Of a DNA stretch of 64,000 bases, positions 1-12,660 are shown piece after piece. Within the stretch, counting starts at the first letter, position 1. Every line of letters begins with the position of its first letter. Source of the DNA: Diadema setosum (Eukaryota; Echinodermata; Echinoidea; Diadematoida; Diadematidae). The stretch covers positions 24,392,699-24,456,698 of the forward strand of contig CM067070.1 of assembly GCA_033980235.1 (NCBI GenBank). Reading direction: 5' to 3'. The notes below the pieces were generated by a model that was not told where the DNA came from, ran no database searches, and saw only the letters and a program-made list of their open reading frames with translations. Both the position numbers and the translations under genes were made by a program.

Positions 1-944
1 TTCTGCTGTTGCTGGAAAGGGAGTAGATTCTGTTTGCCAAATCATTTAAAAACAATTAAACATTGGTTGCACTTGTCGGAAAATACCAAGGAGAGTGACA
101 TAGAAAGTCAGTTTCAAAAACTCACATTGACTTTTCTGGGATGTTGCAATATGAGGCACTTTCTTCTTCTTCTTCTTCTTTTTTTTTTTTTTTTTTTGCT
201 GACATGTAACTGCCTGGCATTTAATGCTCCACGGCTCAAAGTACAACCCACAATGTTACAAGTGCATTATATGTTTTATATCTCTTTATTTTTTTTCTCC
301 GTCTGTTTTGTTGTTGTTGTTGTTTGTTTTTTTGGTGGGGGGGGGGGGGAGGGGATGGGGAGAAAGTTAAGCACAGTGCACAAACTTTGTGTCGTGTGTC
401 ATTTGCATAAAAGTCGACCGACTTTTTAGATTAACCGCTTCCCAGTTTGACCATGGATTCAATTTCAGATACCCTCAACGGTTTGATTGAATTGATCAAG
501 CCTCATTCTGCTCTTGCTGCAGTCTGTTCAACATTGCTGGTCTATCAAATTCATCTTTTTTTTTTTATTGCTGATGCTGTTTATACTGCATGCCATCGGC
601 TACCATAATATACCTTTAAAAAGAATTGATTGATTGTAAGTCAATCCATCCAACCTCCCTGAGGGGAAAAAAAAGAGAGAAAACAACAACTCAATAGCAA
701 AAGAACAAACCTGAAAACAATCTAGGGCATAAACTATAGATTTCAACTTTTTATGGGGACAGGAGGTTTTTTAGTTTGTTTTGTCTGTACAGTGTAAATA
801 TTTATGAACTCGGTAAAAACGGTGTGATACACTGTATATTCTATTTCCTGATATGATAGTCATGATAAATGCATGGATACGTTAATACACAGGTACTGTA
901 AAACTAGAAATTTACCTTTTCATTAAAAAGTTTAAAAGCGCAAG
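1..944. other. non-coding stretch, no gene seen
   Basis: Nothing recognisable as an exon or known element. It has a T-rich run near 164-197 and a G run near 338-356 that make spurious open frames. Sequence is AT-rich with scattered short runs. Confidence 0.5.
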
Positions 945-948
945 TTAA

Positions 949-1326
949 AGGGATGGTACAGTATTGGTGGAGATGAGAATTGGGCTTTTAACTTTTTGCG
1001 AAATACCAAGAAAACACTTATAAAATAGTACAGAGCTTACCATTTTAAGAGGAATTCAAAGTTTATTGATGAAAACCGGGTTTGGAATGACTGAAACATC
1101 CAAAAACAAAGTAAAACAAAGCGATGGTAATAAAGTGTGGGTCCCACACTTATTAGAATCGCTGTTTTGGATATCTCAGCCATTTCAAAACCAATTTTCA
1201 TCAAATAAAAGTTGAATTCCTCATGGAATTACATGCTCTTTCATATTTCATGAGAGGTTTCTCATTATCTTACCAAAAAATGTTAGAAACCTGAAGTTAG
1301 GTCTCAACCAAAACTATACGATCCCT
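949..1326. mobile_element. Palindromic TTAA element, family A (copy 1)
   Basis: A 378-bp foldback with ends AGGGATGGTA and the complement, flanked by TTAA at 945-948 and 1327-1330. The arms carry TCAGCCATTTCAAAAC and its complement. At least eight copies of the family lie in this window. No coding capacity. TTAA target choice is typical of piggyBac and Kolobok transposases, so it is probably a non-autonomous relative of one of these. Confidence 0.85.
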
Positions 1327-1330
1327 TTAA

Positions 1331-4300
1331 TCTTGAGCTGCATTGTGTAAGCCTAAACTACAGTCTTGTGGTAGCGTGAGTACCATGTTGCTCGAATTTT
1401 GCAAACCGGCAGCAGAATTAAATGGTGCCTTTGAGTGTCACTTGTGGTAATGTACTGTATCAATTAAATGCTCAAGTTTAGGCTGGGACAAGCACAGTAT
1501 TTGTATTTTATAGACCATGGTTCTTCTTGTTTATGTCATGGATAGTGTTCACTCATATCATGCCTAGGAATTCATACCTCGATGAGAATGACAGCCACAC
1601 CTAATATATGTATGTATACTGCACTTAACAAACATTTGAGAATACAGGCCATTGACACAAACACAATCTTATGGCCTGCATCTTCTCAAAAGTGTGAAAC
1701 GCTCCAAGTCAAAGTGACACCAGTCACCCAGACATTCCTGCTGTGGAGTGAGTTTCAGTCTCTCACGAATCCCATTCACATTCAAAAGAAAAGACAGGGT
1801 TTTGCAAATCTGAATTCATGATGGAGCCAGTCAGACCTTGACTCTTTAGTTATGGTACTCATGCAATATTGACGGAGGTGTCACAGCAATAGGAAAAGAA
1901 AAAAACTTTCAGTGTAAAGATAGGAATAGTTTTGCAGGATGGAAATTTGTGCAATTCCGGGCCCTCCTGAAGTAGTGCAGAACATTTAGGACATGCAAGT
2001 GTATGGGGAGATAAGGAAAGAACAAAACTTTTCACTTAATACATCCACAAATTTGCCTGTCATGAAAAAGTAATGGTGTGAAAGTTTATTAAAGTAGCAT
2101 ACAAGAAGATAAGTCATGCAGCAAAAAAAAAAAAAAAAAAAAAAATGATTTTCTTCTAAGCAGGTCCATGGAAGTTCACCATCAATTCCTTTGCTAATGA
2201 TTGGGATTGAAGATGAAGATGAAGATGAAAGCACTGAAATGAACTGCAATGAAGGTCCTATATATTGCCTCTTGTCATCACATTATGCATGGTATTGATT
2301 TCTCCCCTAGGCTCTTCTTTGATGGTTTAAATGTCAGTGTCTTCTTAATGTGTAATTTTGCAAAAGGTGCGACATTCACATCACCACCAAAGGAGAGTTG
2401 CCTCGACTTCATGGACCATTTCTTTTTAATTTTGTTTCATAAAAATCATGTGAATGTGCAGAAGACATTGCCTAGGTACAGGTAGTAGCTTGCCTCTAGA
2501 AAAAGTTTCTTATATTGGACCAACTTGTTATTATTAGATGGTCACGGTCAGTAAACATAGCAATCATACGCTCATGAAACAACTCATAAAAGTTGAATGT
2601 AAGATGCCACCATGTCAGAGGATCTGCCTGTAGGGGCCTACACATATTTTCCACTTTCAGAAATGTTGTTAAAGCCCAGGGTGTAAATATCATGTGCATC
2701 CACCTTGACCTCTGCTGGCTACCGTGGCAACGAGACTTGCTGGAAACGCATCCTCAGTGGTGGAGTGAGTGGAGTACATTTCCCAGAGTTGTAAATGTCA
2801 GGTTATGTCAATTAATCATCAGCCGGAACGCTATTTGTTTCCCCAACTGGCATGCTCTGGATAGGATCTGTTCCACAGAGAGAGTGTTATCTTCAAAGTG
2901 GTCGGGTGTGAGAGGGTTAAATCAGATTATTGACGCTTTTGTTTCAAGCAGTATGAAAAGGGCCATAGTCAGTACCATCCAGGGAGACTTCTTCCTTGCC
3001 ATGTATCCATATCCGCCTGCCCTCCTCCCTGCCTCCATTGCCCTCTCCACCCTCTCGCCTTTAGTTTCCAATTATACCTGCCTGTCAAATGAAATGGTCC
3101 TCTCCGTTGATACCTTCAATTTCAATTGTGGGGATTTTTGCAGGCTCTCAACGTGATCCCTCAATATTTACCCATTTTTTGGCTAGTGAACAACAAGGTA
3201 TCTGCTCTGCTTTTGCTTTTATACTGGCTGAAAACCCCAACTTTTTGATGAAGTTTCTCATATGATTATCAAGTTGGACCATTAAAGGTATCACCCCAAC
3301 TGAACAGTGCAAAGTGTTTGGAAATATTAAAGTGTCTACATTTTTTCTTCATTGCATGGTAGAGACAGGGAGGTGGGAAGAGAACTTCCCACCTCCCTGG
3401 TAGAGATAAAAGCTGTGTTCACTCAGTGAACTTGTAATTGATTATCGCCACTATCATCAAAGATTCATGAGTGAAGTTGTTTCTCAGCTGTGAGCTCCTT
3501 TCGTGTTATGGTGCTTATCAGTCATAGTATGCCTTGTAGTTTTTGTCAATGAGCATCACTCGTGACTCTGTGACTGAACCAGGAGAAATCTTGTGGTTAT
3601 GAATGTTTATAGTAACTCTGATATAAAGTATTTTACAAGCCAACTACAAGATCATTTGCCCAGTTCCTGGTTTTGAGTTTTATAGTGACATCTCACTTTG
3701 GGCTCAGCTTCTCTGAAGTTAGCTACTACATACATGTATGTGGTATTGAGTCTACATTGTGTACCAGTCAACTTAGGCCTAGCAAGATCCATGCCAGTGT
3801 AACTGCAGTGAGCGATTTACCAAGTATCATGCGAAAAATGGGCAGAGGAAAGCATGAACAAAGACTACCAGTTCGCCTTCAGCGATCTGATTGTTTCACG
3901 GTTTAGTGATCTGATGGATTATTTCACTTATTATCTTCACAGAGAGGAGAAAAAGAGAATACTGGTATCAATTTCTTGTTGGTTTCAGTATAACAATAAG
4001 TTTCTCTAGATTAATCGTGTTTGTTGTGTAGTTTGTGTCTTTGTTTGTTTATCTGTCTACAGGTATTTACATGTACTTTCTTTGTAATGTTTTATTTTTA
4101 TTGCAGTAATTTGTGCAGTGTGTAATTGTGTATAAACTATATTCTTTTGCAACTTCATGGTTGTCATTGAATATAGAGTGTAGGTTTTCTGGTGGTCTAT
4201 TCTGAGAAAAGGAAAGTGTACGTGTAGTTCCAAAGGAGTCCATTACTGGTAGTTGTCTTGTGCCTGGTATTCAAGTATTTATGCCCAGAAGGTAAAATTC

Positions 4301-7040
4301 TTGGAATTTTGTGCATTCAAGTCATGTTTGCTGCCATAGTGTGAGAATGATAGGGCCCTACAGGGCACACTTCGGTAGATTATGTGCCCTTCCCATTTAA
4401 AAGTCCTAGAATGTAACAGAGGTTTGCAGTGTATAAAAACCTGTTTTCTTCTTGCTCTTTCTTTCAAGCACAGGACTCAATGTAGACCTAGAGTTCCCTT
4501 CAAAGCTCCATTTTTTTTTTCACACTTTGGTGGTGTGAATTTATCTACAAAAAATTCTGAGGCAGAATCACAATCCTAATCTTACACTGCGAATCAACAG
4601 TAGTATTCGGAGGTGTTAGTAAAATTTTCTACCCTTCAGCGAAATGTGTGTATGCAAGCAAGTTTGAATTGTTTCAGGAAACAATAACATTGTACAGGAG
4701 GGTACGTGCATCCATTTCTCATGTGATCTGACATTCATGATGAATCTTGTCTTTTATCCGTTGGAGATACGGACAAGTGTACTATACTGTTAGTAATTAC
4801 CAGAAATGCTGCATGGTACTCTGCCCACGAGAACAGTGCAAACGATTGGTATTTCAACATGAATGGTAATTTGAATGTGAATGCACTCATTGCTAGCACA
4901 TTCAACAAGTACTCCGGGCCTTTGGAAAAGGTTTGAAGATTCCTACACCAGAGTTTCAGAGGAATAGAGTGCTATCCCACCTGGCCGGATGAGAGATAAA
5001 ATAATGAATATTCCTGTTAGAGTGCCCAACTCCCAGAGTGGTCTAGTAAAAGGGGATTTCCCTGCAAAATATGCATGAATTCAGTGACAGCAGAAAGAGC
5101 AATAAAACTCTTGGTAAGAGTTCACAATGAGGAAATTTAGACACTTTGTTCAAACAAATCCCAGAATTCAAATTTCTTAGGTTTGTTGCAGATCTTTTTC
5201 ATTAATATTTGCTATTCATTGCTGTTTGATAGGGCAGAGTTTATGATTGTGTTCATTTGAGCTCACTGTTTTTCAGATATTATTGTTTGTGTGAGATACA
5301 TATTTTTTCATAAGCGGTAAAATTGCTATGTTTTTCTTAGATTGGCAATACATTTTTTCCATGAGTATGTTGCCTTTCCATGACAGATATGGGTGAGTTG
5401 TCATTTTGATTTTGTGCAAATTTTTAATGACCTTTATAATTTTTTTTATTTCCTGATTCTGCAGTGATAATGGAAAAATGTAAAATTCACCTTGCCCAGT
5501 CAAGCACAAAAAATTACTCACACGAAAATATCCACTTTTACAGTGTTTTGCATGGCATTTCATAATGTGAAGGCAAATACACCACAAAATACCATGGTAC
5601 AGCTGTATTTAGGGTGGCAATTCATACTTTGTGCATATTGTGCATGCAGGATTTGAGTGGGAATTAACTTGTATGTCACAAAATATTCACTCAATGTGTA
5701 TGATCAGGGGAGTTCTTGTTCTCGCATGACCCGACACACTTTGAGTATTTTCACGTTGGGAGATACCCGCATTATCGTATCAAATGCAATGTTTGGCTAG
5801 AAATATGCCAGTATTTCGCGAATAAGAACAAAACCAATCAAATTACCACAGTATATCTATAACCATGGTGTCTGGTCAGTGAGAATGGTGTAAACAAATT
5901 ACTGTGGTATTTATGACCGCTACCTGAACTTATTGCAGTATTTCTAATGTGAATGCTCCTGAAGATGTTTTTGGGAACTCTGTTTTGCTGGCTGCCCGAT
6001 GGTAATGGGGCAAGTCTGATGTGCGGACACACGGAAATCAGGGGGATGCTTGAATTGCATTGAAATGTCAGACTTGATTACAAGTAGAAAGGCTCTTGAA
6101 ATTGATACGGCCGCGCAAGAGGAGAAGACTGCCGAGCCATGATCGTTTGAGGACCATCAACGGGTATCACAATACGTGTTTTAAAGCCTTCTTGCGATTG
6201 CGGTAATTAGGCAAAACAAGAAAAACATTTCAGGGGAAAAAAAAAGTTGTCAACAGTTTGTTCTGCCTATGGTTAAACAGTGTCATACCATGTTTGTTTA
6301 CACAGTTGTATGGATGAAAACAATAGGGTCTACTTTCCCAGATTTGGAAAAGAAAGAACTGTCATTGAAGAAATTAGTTTCATTTTAGAGTTATGAATGG
6401 TCACTGAATTACATTCAAAATAAACCAGGAAATTATCAAACTTCAGGCAGTTTTCTAGACTCTAAAATGCTATAAAACTATCAATGCTGTTACTACCATT
6501 TGATATAATTCTTTTCTTTATATCAGTGAAATACGAATGAAAACATGTCAAAGACACTTTTTTGGCATCACAAGGAGATATTTCCCCCTTTATATGAATT
6601 TGACAGTTTATAGACCACTCTGGGGTCTTTTTTTTTTTTCTTTTTTTTTCTATTTTTTTAGGGTGGGGGGGGGGGAGAGATCTTGACCCCTTTTAACAAT
6701 GCTCTAATAGTGACATTTCTGATCATAAGGATAAGAATAATTGATTCATGATTGTGACTTGATATGGAGTTCATGATTGATGGATGAATAGAGGAGGAGG
6801 ATGGGGCCAAAAGGGGTGCTAAGCATGTGACGTTCGTGCATCCTTCACATGCTTTTGTTTGGCTGGCTGAAATTGAGATACAGTTGTACCATAATGTCCC
6901 CCACTTGTTTTTTCCATATAAAAGTGACATATTTTTGTTTGTTAGTTTTCTGGTTTTGTGGTGCCTCTTGTTGAGGGGGGGGGGGGGGCAAAATTTGGTT
7001 TGAGCCTGATTGAATTTGCCCTGAGCAATTGACCATATTG
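1331..7040. other. non-coding stretch, mostly single-copy looking
   Basis: No exon recognised. Open frames at 1582-1821, 2249-2485 and 2593-3156 have no recognisable domain. Simple runs occur at 2120-2145 (A), 6631-6660 (T), 6661-6676 and 6976-6988 (G). Two denser, repeat-free blocks at about 2690-3160 and 5700-6230 could be conserved non-coding sequence. A perfect short hairpin sits at 3367-3398. Confidence 0.45.
3367..3398. repeat. Perfect 14-bp inverted repeat with 4-nt loop
   Basis: AGGGAGGTGGGAAG at 3367-3380 is exactly complementary to 3385-3398, with loop AGAA. The hairpin is itself flanked by the direct repeat GGTAGAGA. Function unknown; too short for a typical pre-miRNA. Confidence 0.8.
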
Positions 7041-7383
7041 TATGTGGGTTTAAAGCTGTGATATGTAATGGATATAAATGTTGAATTTCGAGTTATTCTG
7101 CCATTTGTTTGCCTTTTTGCAGTACTTCAAAAACAAATGCATGCAAACAAGCCAAGACATTTTTGGGAGAAGGTATTTTGGACAAACATTAAAACTTTTT
7201 TTTTTCATACATGTGGGTTTGAAACTGTACCAATATGTAATGGATATAAATGTTGAATTGTGAGTTGAAAACCAAGATATTATTCTGCTGTTTAGTTTGC
7301 CTTTTTGTAGTGCTTCTAAAACAAATGCATGCAAACAAACCAAGACAGTTTTGGGTGAAGGTATTTTGGACAAACATTGAAGC
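7041..7383 (+). repeat. Tandem duplication, about 171-bp unit, two copies
   Basis: TGTGGGTTTAAAGCTG at 7041 recurs as TGTGGGTTTGAAACTG at 7212, and the similarity runs through GTATTTTGGACAAACATT in both units. The copies differ by scattered substitutions and small indels, so the duplication is not recent. It gives matching open frames on both strands that are not genes. Confidence 0.85.
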
Positions 7384-7419
7384 TGTTTTTATTCTTGCTG
7401 ATGGCTTGCAGGGGGCCTC

Positions 7420-7470
7420 TTTTCTTCTTCTTCTTCTTCTTCTTCTTCTTCTTCTTCTTCTTCTTCTTTT
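7420..7470 (+). repeat. TTC microsatellite
   Basis: About 16 uninterrupted TTC units, continuing into T/C-rich sequence to about 7490. It produces a poly-Glu frame on the minus strand that should not be read as a protein. Confidence 0.95.
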
Positions 7471-7554
7471 CTTTCTTTTTTTCTTAGGTGCTTTTCCATA
7501 GTGTTGTCTAGAGTTCTCAGCATATGATGAAGCAATTCAGGGCTTTCCCCCTTT

Positions 7555-7685
7555 TGTGGGGACCACTTTATTTTTGGATACCTTGGCCTTTTCAAACCAG
7601 ATTTCATCAAATAAACTTTGATTCCATTTTAGACTTCTGTGCTCTTTCATATTTTGTAAGTAGTTCCTCATTATCTCACAAAAAA
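7555..7685 (+). mobile_element. Half-copy fragment of palindromic family A
   Basis: GTGGGGACCACTTTATTTTTGG to CTCATTATCTCAC follows the right arm of family A (TTTCATCAAATAAACTTTGA is shared). The left arm and TTAA end are missing. A poly-A run follows at 7680-7687. Confidence 0.7.
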
Positions 7686-7779
7686 AAACAAGAAAAAGAA
7701 GATGATAATAATTATAAAGATAGGAAGCCCCATCTCAGCCAATCCCAAATCTTCCCTTCAACTAAATTTTTCATGAGAC

Positions 7780-8215
7780 TGGGGAAGTGTTCCGACTTTC
7801 CTGTGCAGGTGCTAACAGCAGACGGCATCCCATCCCAAACAAAATGCCACAGTCTGATCAAACGCACAACTTTTGAGACCACTCATTATGCAAGAGTCTG
7901 CTGTGTATCATACATGCAACCTGATGGAAGTGAATATAAGGTCAATGCAAGCTGTAGGGCCCCTGATCACATCTCCTTCATCATGTATCAAAGACGGTAA
8001 ATTATTCAGACTCAACTGGCACATCCACATTGGAGCAAATCTCAATCAGAAGACATCACTAGACGACAACTTGCTGAACATGATTTTAGAAACACGAATC
8101 TGGTATGCTTTTCGTATTCGGAAAAACTTAATACTTGAATATCATCACGTTAGTGAGCAGCATGAATCTGGTACATGCTTTTTGTACTCAGAAAATCTAA
8201 TACTTGAATAGCATG
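7780..8215 (+). other. open region with small duplication, no gene assigned
   Basis: An open frame from 7524 to 8000 gives 158 residues with no recognised domain; its second half has balanced composition but no homologue I know. At 8092-8150 and 8160-8213 a block of about 55-60 bp is duplicated (GAATCTGGTA ... AATACTTGAATA). Confidence 0.35.
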
Positions 8216-8758
8216 TGGCACATTTCTGAGTATGCTTTAATAAAGAATGGCAAGCTGTTGTTTTATGCTCGTCTGAAAAAGGGCCCCACTGTCTTTCATA
8301 TGATAATGAAAGAAAGTTCTACCTAGAAACTGGGCACTATTTTTTCAGGTGGCCTTCCATAGTGCCTTGTACCTGCCGAATCAGGGTACAGAGGATGTAG
8401 AGCGCTGTATGGTATCGGCACAGCGTCAGGTGACCCCCTGAAGATATTCAATGGGGTAAGAAGCGAATTAGCTCTCTGTGATTTTTTCCACCTGTGGGGA
8501 GTGTCATTGGAAGCTAAATTTAGCATCTGTTTGAGGGAAAAGGAAGGTGATACCCGATTGCAGAGAGTGCGTAGGCCCTGATTTTCATATAAAGAGCATC
8601 TCTCATGATGGGCAATTATTAGTCTCTTTTCAGTCTTTTGTAGATATTGGGGAACAGACATCAATGGTATTGTTTCATGATTTGTCAGTATAGAGGTTCA
8701 CATTCTAAAATACCACAAAGGCAATGACATGAGGTACATGTATGTTGTCTGATGTCAA

Positions 8759-9085
8759 AGGGATGGTATAGGTTTGGTTGGGGTGGGGGATTCAGATTTT
8801 AACCTTTAGCGAGATAATCAGAAACCACTAATGGAATATTAAAGAGCATACAATTCTAAGAGGAATTCAAAGTTTTGTAAATATTTGATGAAAATTGGTT
8901 TTGAAATGGCTGAGATATCCAAACAGAAAACAAAACAAAGTGGTTCTAATAAAAGGTGGTCCTACCTTCTATTAGGACCTCTTTATTTCTGGATATAATC
9001 TCAGCCACTTCAAAACCAATTTTGATCAAATAAAGTTCCTCTTAGAATTATATACTCAGTCATATTTCATAACTGTACCATCTCT
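8759..9085. mobile_element. Palindromic TTAA element, family A (copy 2)
   Basis: A 327-bp foldback with family A ends; left flank TCAA (8755-8758), right flank TTAA (9086-9089), so one target copy has mutated. The GGCTGAGATATCC arm motif and its complement are present. Confidence 0.8.
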
Positions 9086-9128
9086 TTAAAGAGAGCGGGC
9101 CATTTATACAGAGCCTTCGTTGCTGGGC

Positions 9129-9240
9129 TGGGGGGGGGGGGGGGGGGATGGAGCCTTAAAGGGTTATTAACCTGGAGGGTATTTACCTGTTTTGACTTTC
9201 GTTCATAAGGACAAAAAGTAAGTAAGTAAGTAAGTAAGTA
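9129..9240 (+). repeat. G run and AAGT microsatellite
   Basis: About 18 Gs at 9130-9147 and about six AAGT units at 9216-9240. Simple sequence only. Confidence 0.9.
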
Positions 9241-9288
9241 CAACAATATTCTTAGGGAGAGAAAGAGAGAGTAATAAAAGAGAAGAGA

Positions 9289-10325
9289 ATCAAGGCCTTT
9301 ACAATTGTACAATTGCATGTTTGCAAGACCTGAAAATTTGGCTTACATCCAATGGCCTTAAACTAAATGATGATAAATCTGAGTTTCTGTTATTGGGATC
9401 AAAGCATTATGTTAAGCAAAGTTGATTATCAGTCATGTCATGTCAACATCGGTAGCACTTGCATTACTCCGTCGAAAACAGCCCGTAATTTAGGTGTCAT
9501 ATTTGATCAGGAAATGTCATTTCGAAGTCATGTAACTCTTATTCAGCGGAATGTTCGATATCAGTTGCATAATTTAAGTTTCATAAGGAAATATTTGTCT
9601 AAATCTGCAGCTGAGATACTTATTCATGCTTTGATTTCTTCTCGGTTGGATTTTTCGAATTCATTGTGTAATCTTTCAAAAAAAGATGTCACAAAACTTC
9701 AACGGTTGCAAAATTCTGCTGCCCGATTGTTAACTTTTACTAATAAGTTTGATTCCATGTCACCAGTTCTCCGTTCCTTACATTGGTTACCTGTAGAAAA
9801 AAGGATTATTTTCAAGATTCTGTTATTAGTACATCATTCAGTTCATTCTTTTTCCCCAATATACATAAGTAATTCTGTTCAAAAATACAATCCGACACGA
9901 AGGCTACGTTCATCATCAGATGCATTCTTACTCCAAACACCCAGAGTAAAACATGGGTATGGTGATCGTGCTTTTTCCGTTATGGGACCAAAATTGTGGA
10001 ATCAGTTACCTCTTCAGTTAAGGGAACTGTCATCGACAGAGTCATTCAAATCCAAACTTAAAACTTATCTGTTCCTTTCATACTGAGGACTGCAATTGCT
10101 GTATGTCATTAATATTGGATCAATATTGTATTTTTAATTGATATATGTTGTATTCTTTATTTGGTATATATTTGCTTTTGTTGACCATTTTCTTCTTTCT
10201 TGAAATGTTTGAATATATATATGCATGTAAATATATGATATTTTTTTCATTTTCGAAGCGCCATGAGCACTGAAAAGTGGACCTGTGCACTATACAAGTA
10301 ACCACTATCATTATTATTATTATTA
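9289..10325 (+). mobile_element. 3' end of a CR1/L2-type LINE (reverse transcriptase C-terminus and 3' UTR)
   Basis: The frame starting near 9289 reads ACLQDLKIWLTSNGLKLNDD, then KSEFLLLGS, the end of the palm and thumb of non-LTR reverse transcriptases. Near 9420 the frame shifts, and continues to the stop at 10084-10086 with TARNLGVIFDQEMSFRSHV, SSRLDFSNSL, LQNSAARLLT, LRSLHWLPVEKRIIFKILLL and KLWNQLPLQLR. These are the standard C-terminal blocks of CR1/L2-group elements. After the stop there is about 215 bp of 3' UTR ending in an ATT microsatellite (10305-10325), the usual tail of such elements. The copy is 5'-truncated, lacks endonuclease and catalytic core, and is broken by the frameshift, so it is dead. 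Confidence 0.92.
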
Positions 10326-10767
10326 CAATTTGGATGCCCTTGAATGCTAAGGAAGACTTTAATTTTTATTTGTCCATTTCTGCTTCATGCTGTGGAACAT
10401 ACAGTGAAATATGGCATGGCTATGATTTCTTTGCAGAGCAAGAAAAATAATCAGTGGGGTTTACACAATTTGTTGCATGTATAAATTCTGTCAGTTTGTG
10501 CCTTTTGTAATGATATGCATACACCATCCTCAATGATATCCTTTAGCACATTCCTTACTGGAGGTAGGGGATACATTATCAAAGCTTAATATGAAATTAT
10601 GATATCGTGGATATCAGATTAAAAAAAAAAAGAAAAATGATCTTGAAGGAATATGGAAAGTTTCAGTCAAAAGAGGAAGGAAAAATAAAGACTGAACATT
10701 TTGACTACCATATCAGTGAGTAGTAGATGTGCAAAGTGGGTGCAAAGTACTTGTACTTACTGTAGAA
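10326..10767. other. non-coding stretch
   Basis: No gene or recognised element; AT-rich sequence between the LINE tail and the large inverted-repeat element. Confidence 0.5.
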
Positions 10768-12641
10768 GGGTCAATCCACGTCAAATCAACCAATTTTCAG
10801 ACAATTTGTAACCCGACCCCCTTCGATTTTCTTTAAACTCGCACCAAATGTTCCCCCAAGTGTGTGATGGAAGATTCCGAAATGTTTTTCCCCAAGGTCA
10901 GAACCCAATATTATGCATATATGGGCAAGTCCAAGATAACGCACGCGTTACGTATGGGACATTCAGAGACTTTTATGACCTGAAAAATAGTGTTAATGGC
11001 CTTTATTGATCATATTGAACTTTACCATGGTGAATGATATGTAGGAGAAGAATAATCATGTAAAAAAAATGGAGAAAAATGACCTCCACAATTATATTCT
11101 AGAAGAGAAAATATGTGCCGTTACGTATGGGACCAGAAAATGTTGGTGTTTCGAACATTTTTTTTTTTTCAACCTCGAAACTCTCTGAAAATATTTTATT
11201 CTACAACTTGTAACTCAGTGTGATGAAAGTCACTACACTCAAGACTATCAGAGGTAAGTTTCATGTCATGAGGCAAAAATTACAGGTTCTAATTTAAAGA
11301 CAGACATGATGTGTTACACTTTAACACAATTATTGTTACGGAAAATTGACCAATTTACTGGGGTTTTTTGGGGTGATTTTCAGCTGCATTTTCAAGGTAA
11401 TTACCAATAAGACAATATGACTTGCGATGTATACCCCTTAGGTACTAATTACAGACTATCATCACAGAAGATACCATTGTGTTTTGTCACATCATCTCTA
11501 ATTTAGCACAATTTGAAATGTGCTAAAAACCCCATGTGCCATTTTACATTGATTTTAGGGTATTTACGACCATTTTCGAATGCGTAAACCAGCTATTAGA
11601 AATTTCAGTATTAAACAAAGTTAAAAAGTTTCTAATTAACCCATGAAAATATAGACCATGTCTATCAATACACAAAAATTGGTGTCACTCCTTGATGGGA
11701 CTAGTGGTGATTTGTGACCTTGAACTTGGCAACTTTTTGAAAAAAATCCAACTTTGAGGGCGCCCTACAAGAAAACAATGTATACTTTTTGGCCGATTTT
11801 TGGTTGGTCTGTAGAGCAAGTGAGAGTAATAATAGTATTGGGTTCTAAGCTAATTGAATTTTGAAGTTATCAGCTTCGAAACATGCACCCAAAAACATTA
11901 ATTTTGATGCTCAACACCATTTTCGGTGACCTCTTGCTTAATAACAGATAGTCAGATCGCGCCATAACACACTGTGCATGTTGAAGGGACTGTACAGTAC
12001 TGGTTGGGGTGGGGATTCATGTTTTGAACATTCTTAAGTGAGATAATGAGAAACCTCATATGAAATATGAAAGAGCATGTAATTTTATGAATGTTTATTT
12101 GATGAAAATTGGTTTTCAAATGGCTGAGATATCCAAAAAAGTGATAATAATAAAAGGCGACATGCCACAACTTTATTAGGATCTCTTTGTTTCACCTTGT
12201 TTTTGGATATCTCAGCCATTTCAAAACCGATTTTCATCAAATAAACTTTTGATACCCCTTAGAATTGCATGCTCCTTGACATCTCATAGAGTGGTTTCTG
12301 ACTATCTCGCAAAACGTTAAAAGCTAAATCCTCACCTGGACCAGAACTGTACACGCCCTTTAAGATCATAAACTTCTTCCAATTTATTTTACAGAAAATG
12401 AGCAATGAAACTCATCTAACTTGGCTGCAGCAGTCAGTCAAAAATAAAAAATTTTATCTAAACTTGATTGTTCGACCGCGCATTGGTTGCTAAGGGAGGC
12501 CGTATCGTAGTGACCGTTTGACCTTGGGGCAAAACATTTCAGAATCTTGCGTCAGACACTTGAAGGAACATTTGGCCTGAGTTTAAAGAAAATTGAAGGG
12601 GTTGGGTTAACAGCATTGGTTGATCTTATGTGGATTGACCC
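10768..12641. mobile_element. 1.87-kb DNA element with about 140-bp terminal inverted repeats
   Basis: GGGTCAATCCAC at 10768 and its complement ending at 12641 begin inverted repeats that can be followed for about 140 bp (for example TTTTCTTTAAACTC and the CCCCAAGGTCA block). AGAA flanks both ends and may be a 4-bp target duplication. No open frame of note. The interior contains GTTACGTATGGGAC twice (10947, 11122). A family A palindrome (11985-12359) has inserted into it. Superfamily not assigned. Confidence 0.8.
11985..12359. mobile_element. Palindromic TTAA element, family A (copy 3), nested
   Basis: A 375-bp foldback flanked by TTGA (11981-11984) and TTAA (12360-12363). It lies inside the element at 10768-12641 and is therefore younger than it. 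Confidence 0.85.
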
Positions 12642-12660
12642 AGAAGAAAATATGCTTTAA

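Noticed and set aside
2593..3156. 187-codon open frame as a gene
   Set aside because: No domain, no splice context and odd composition; kept only as a finding.
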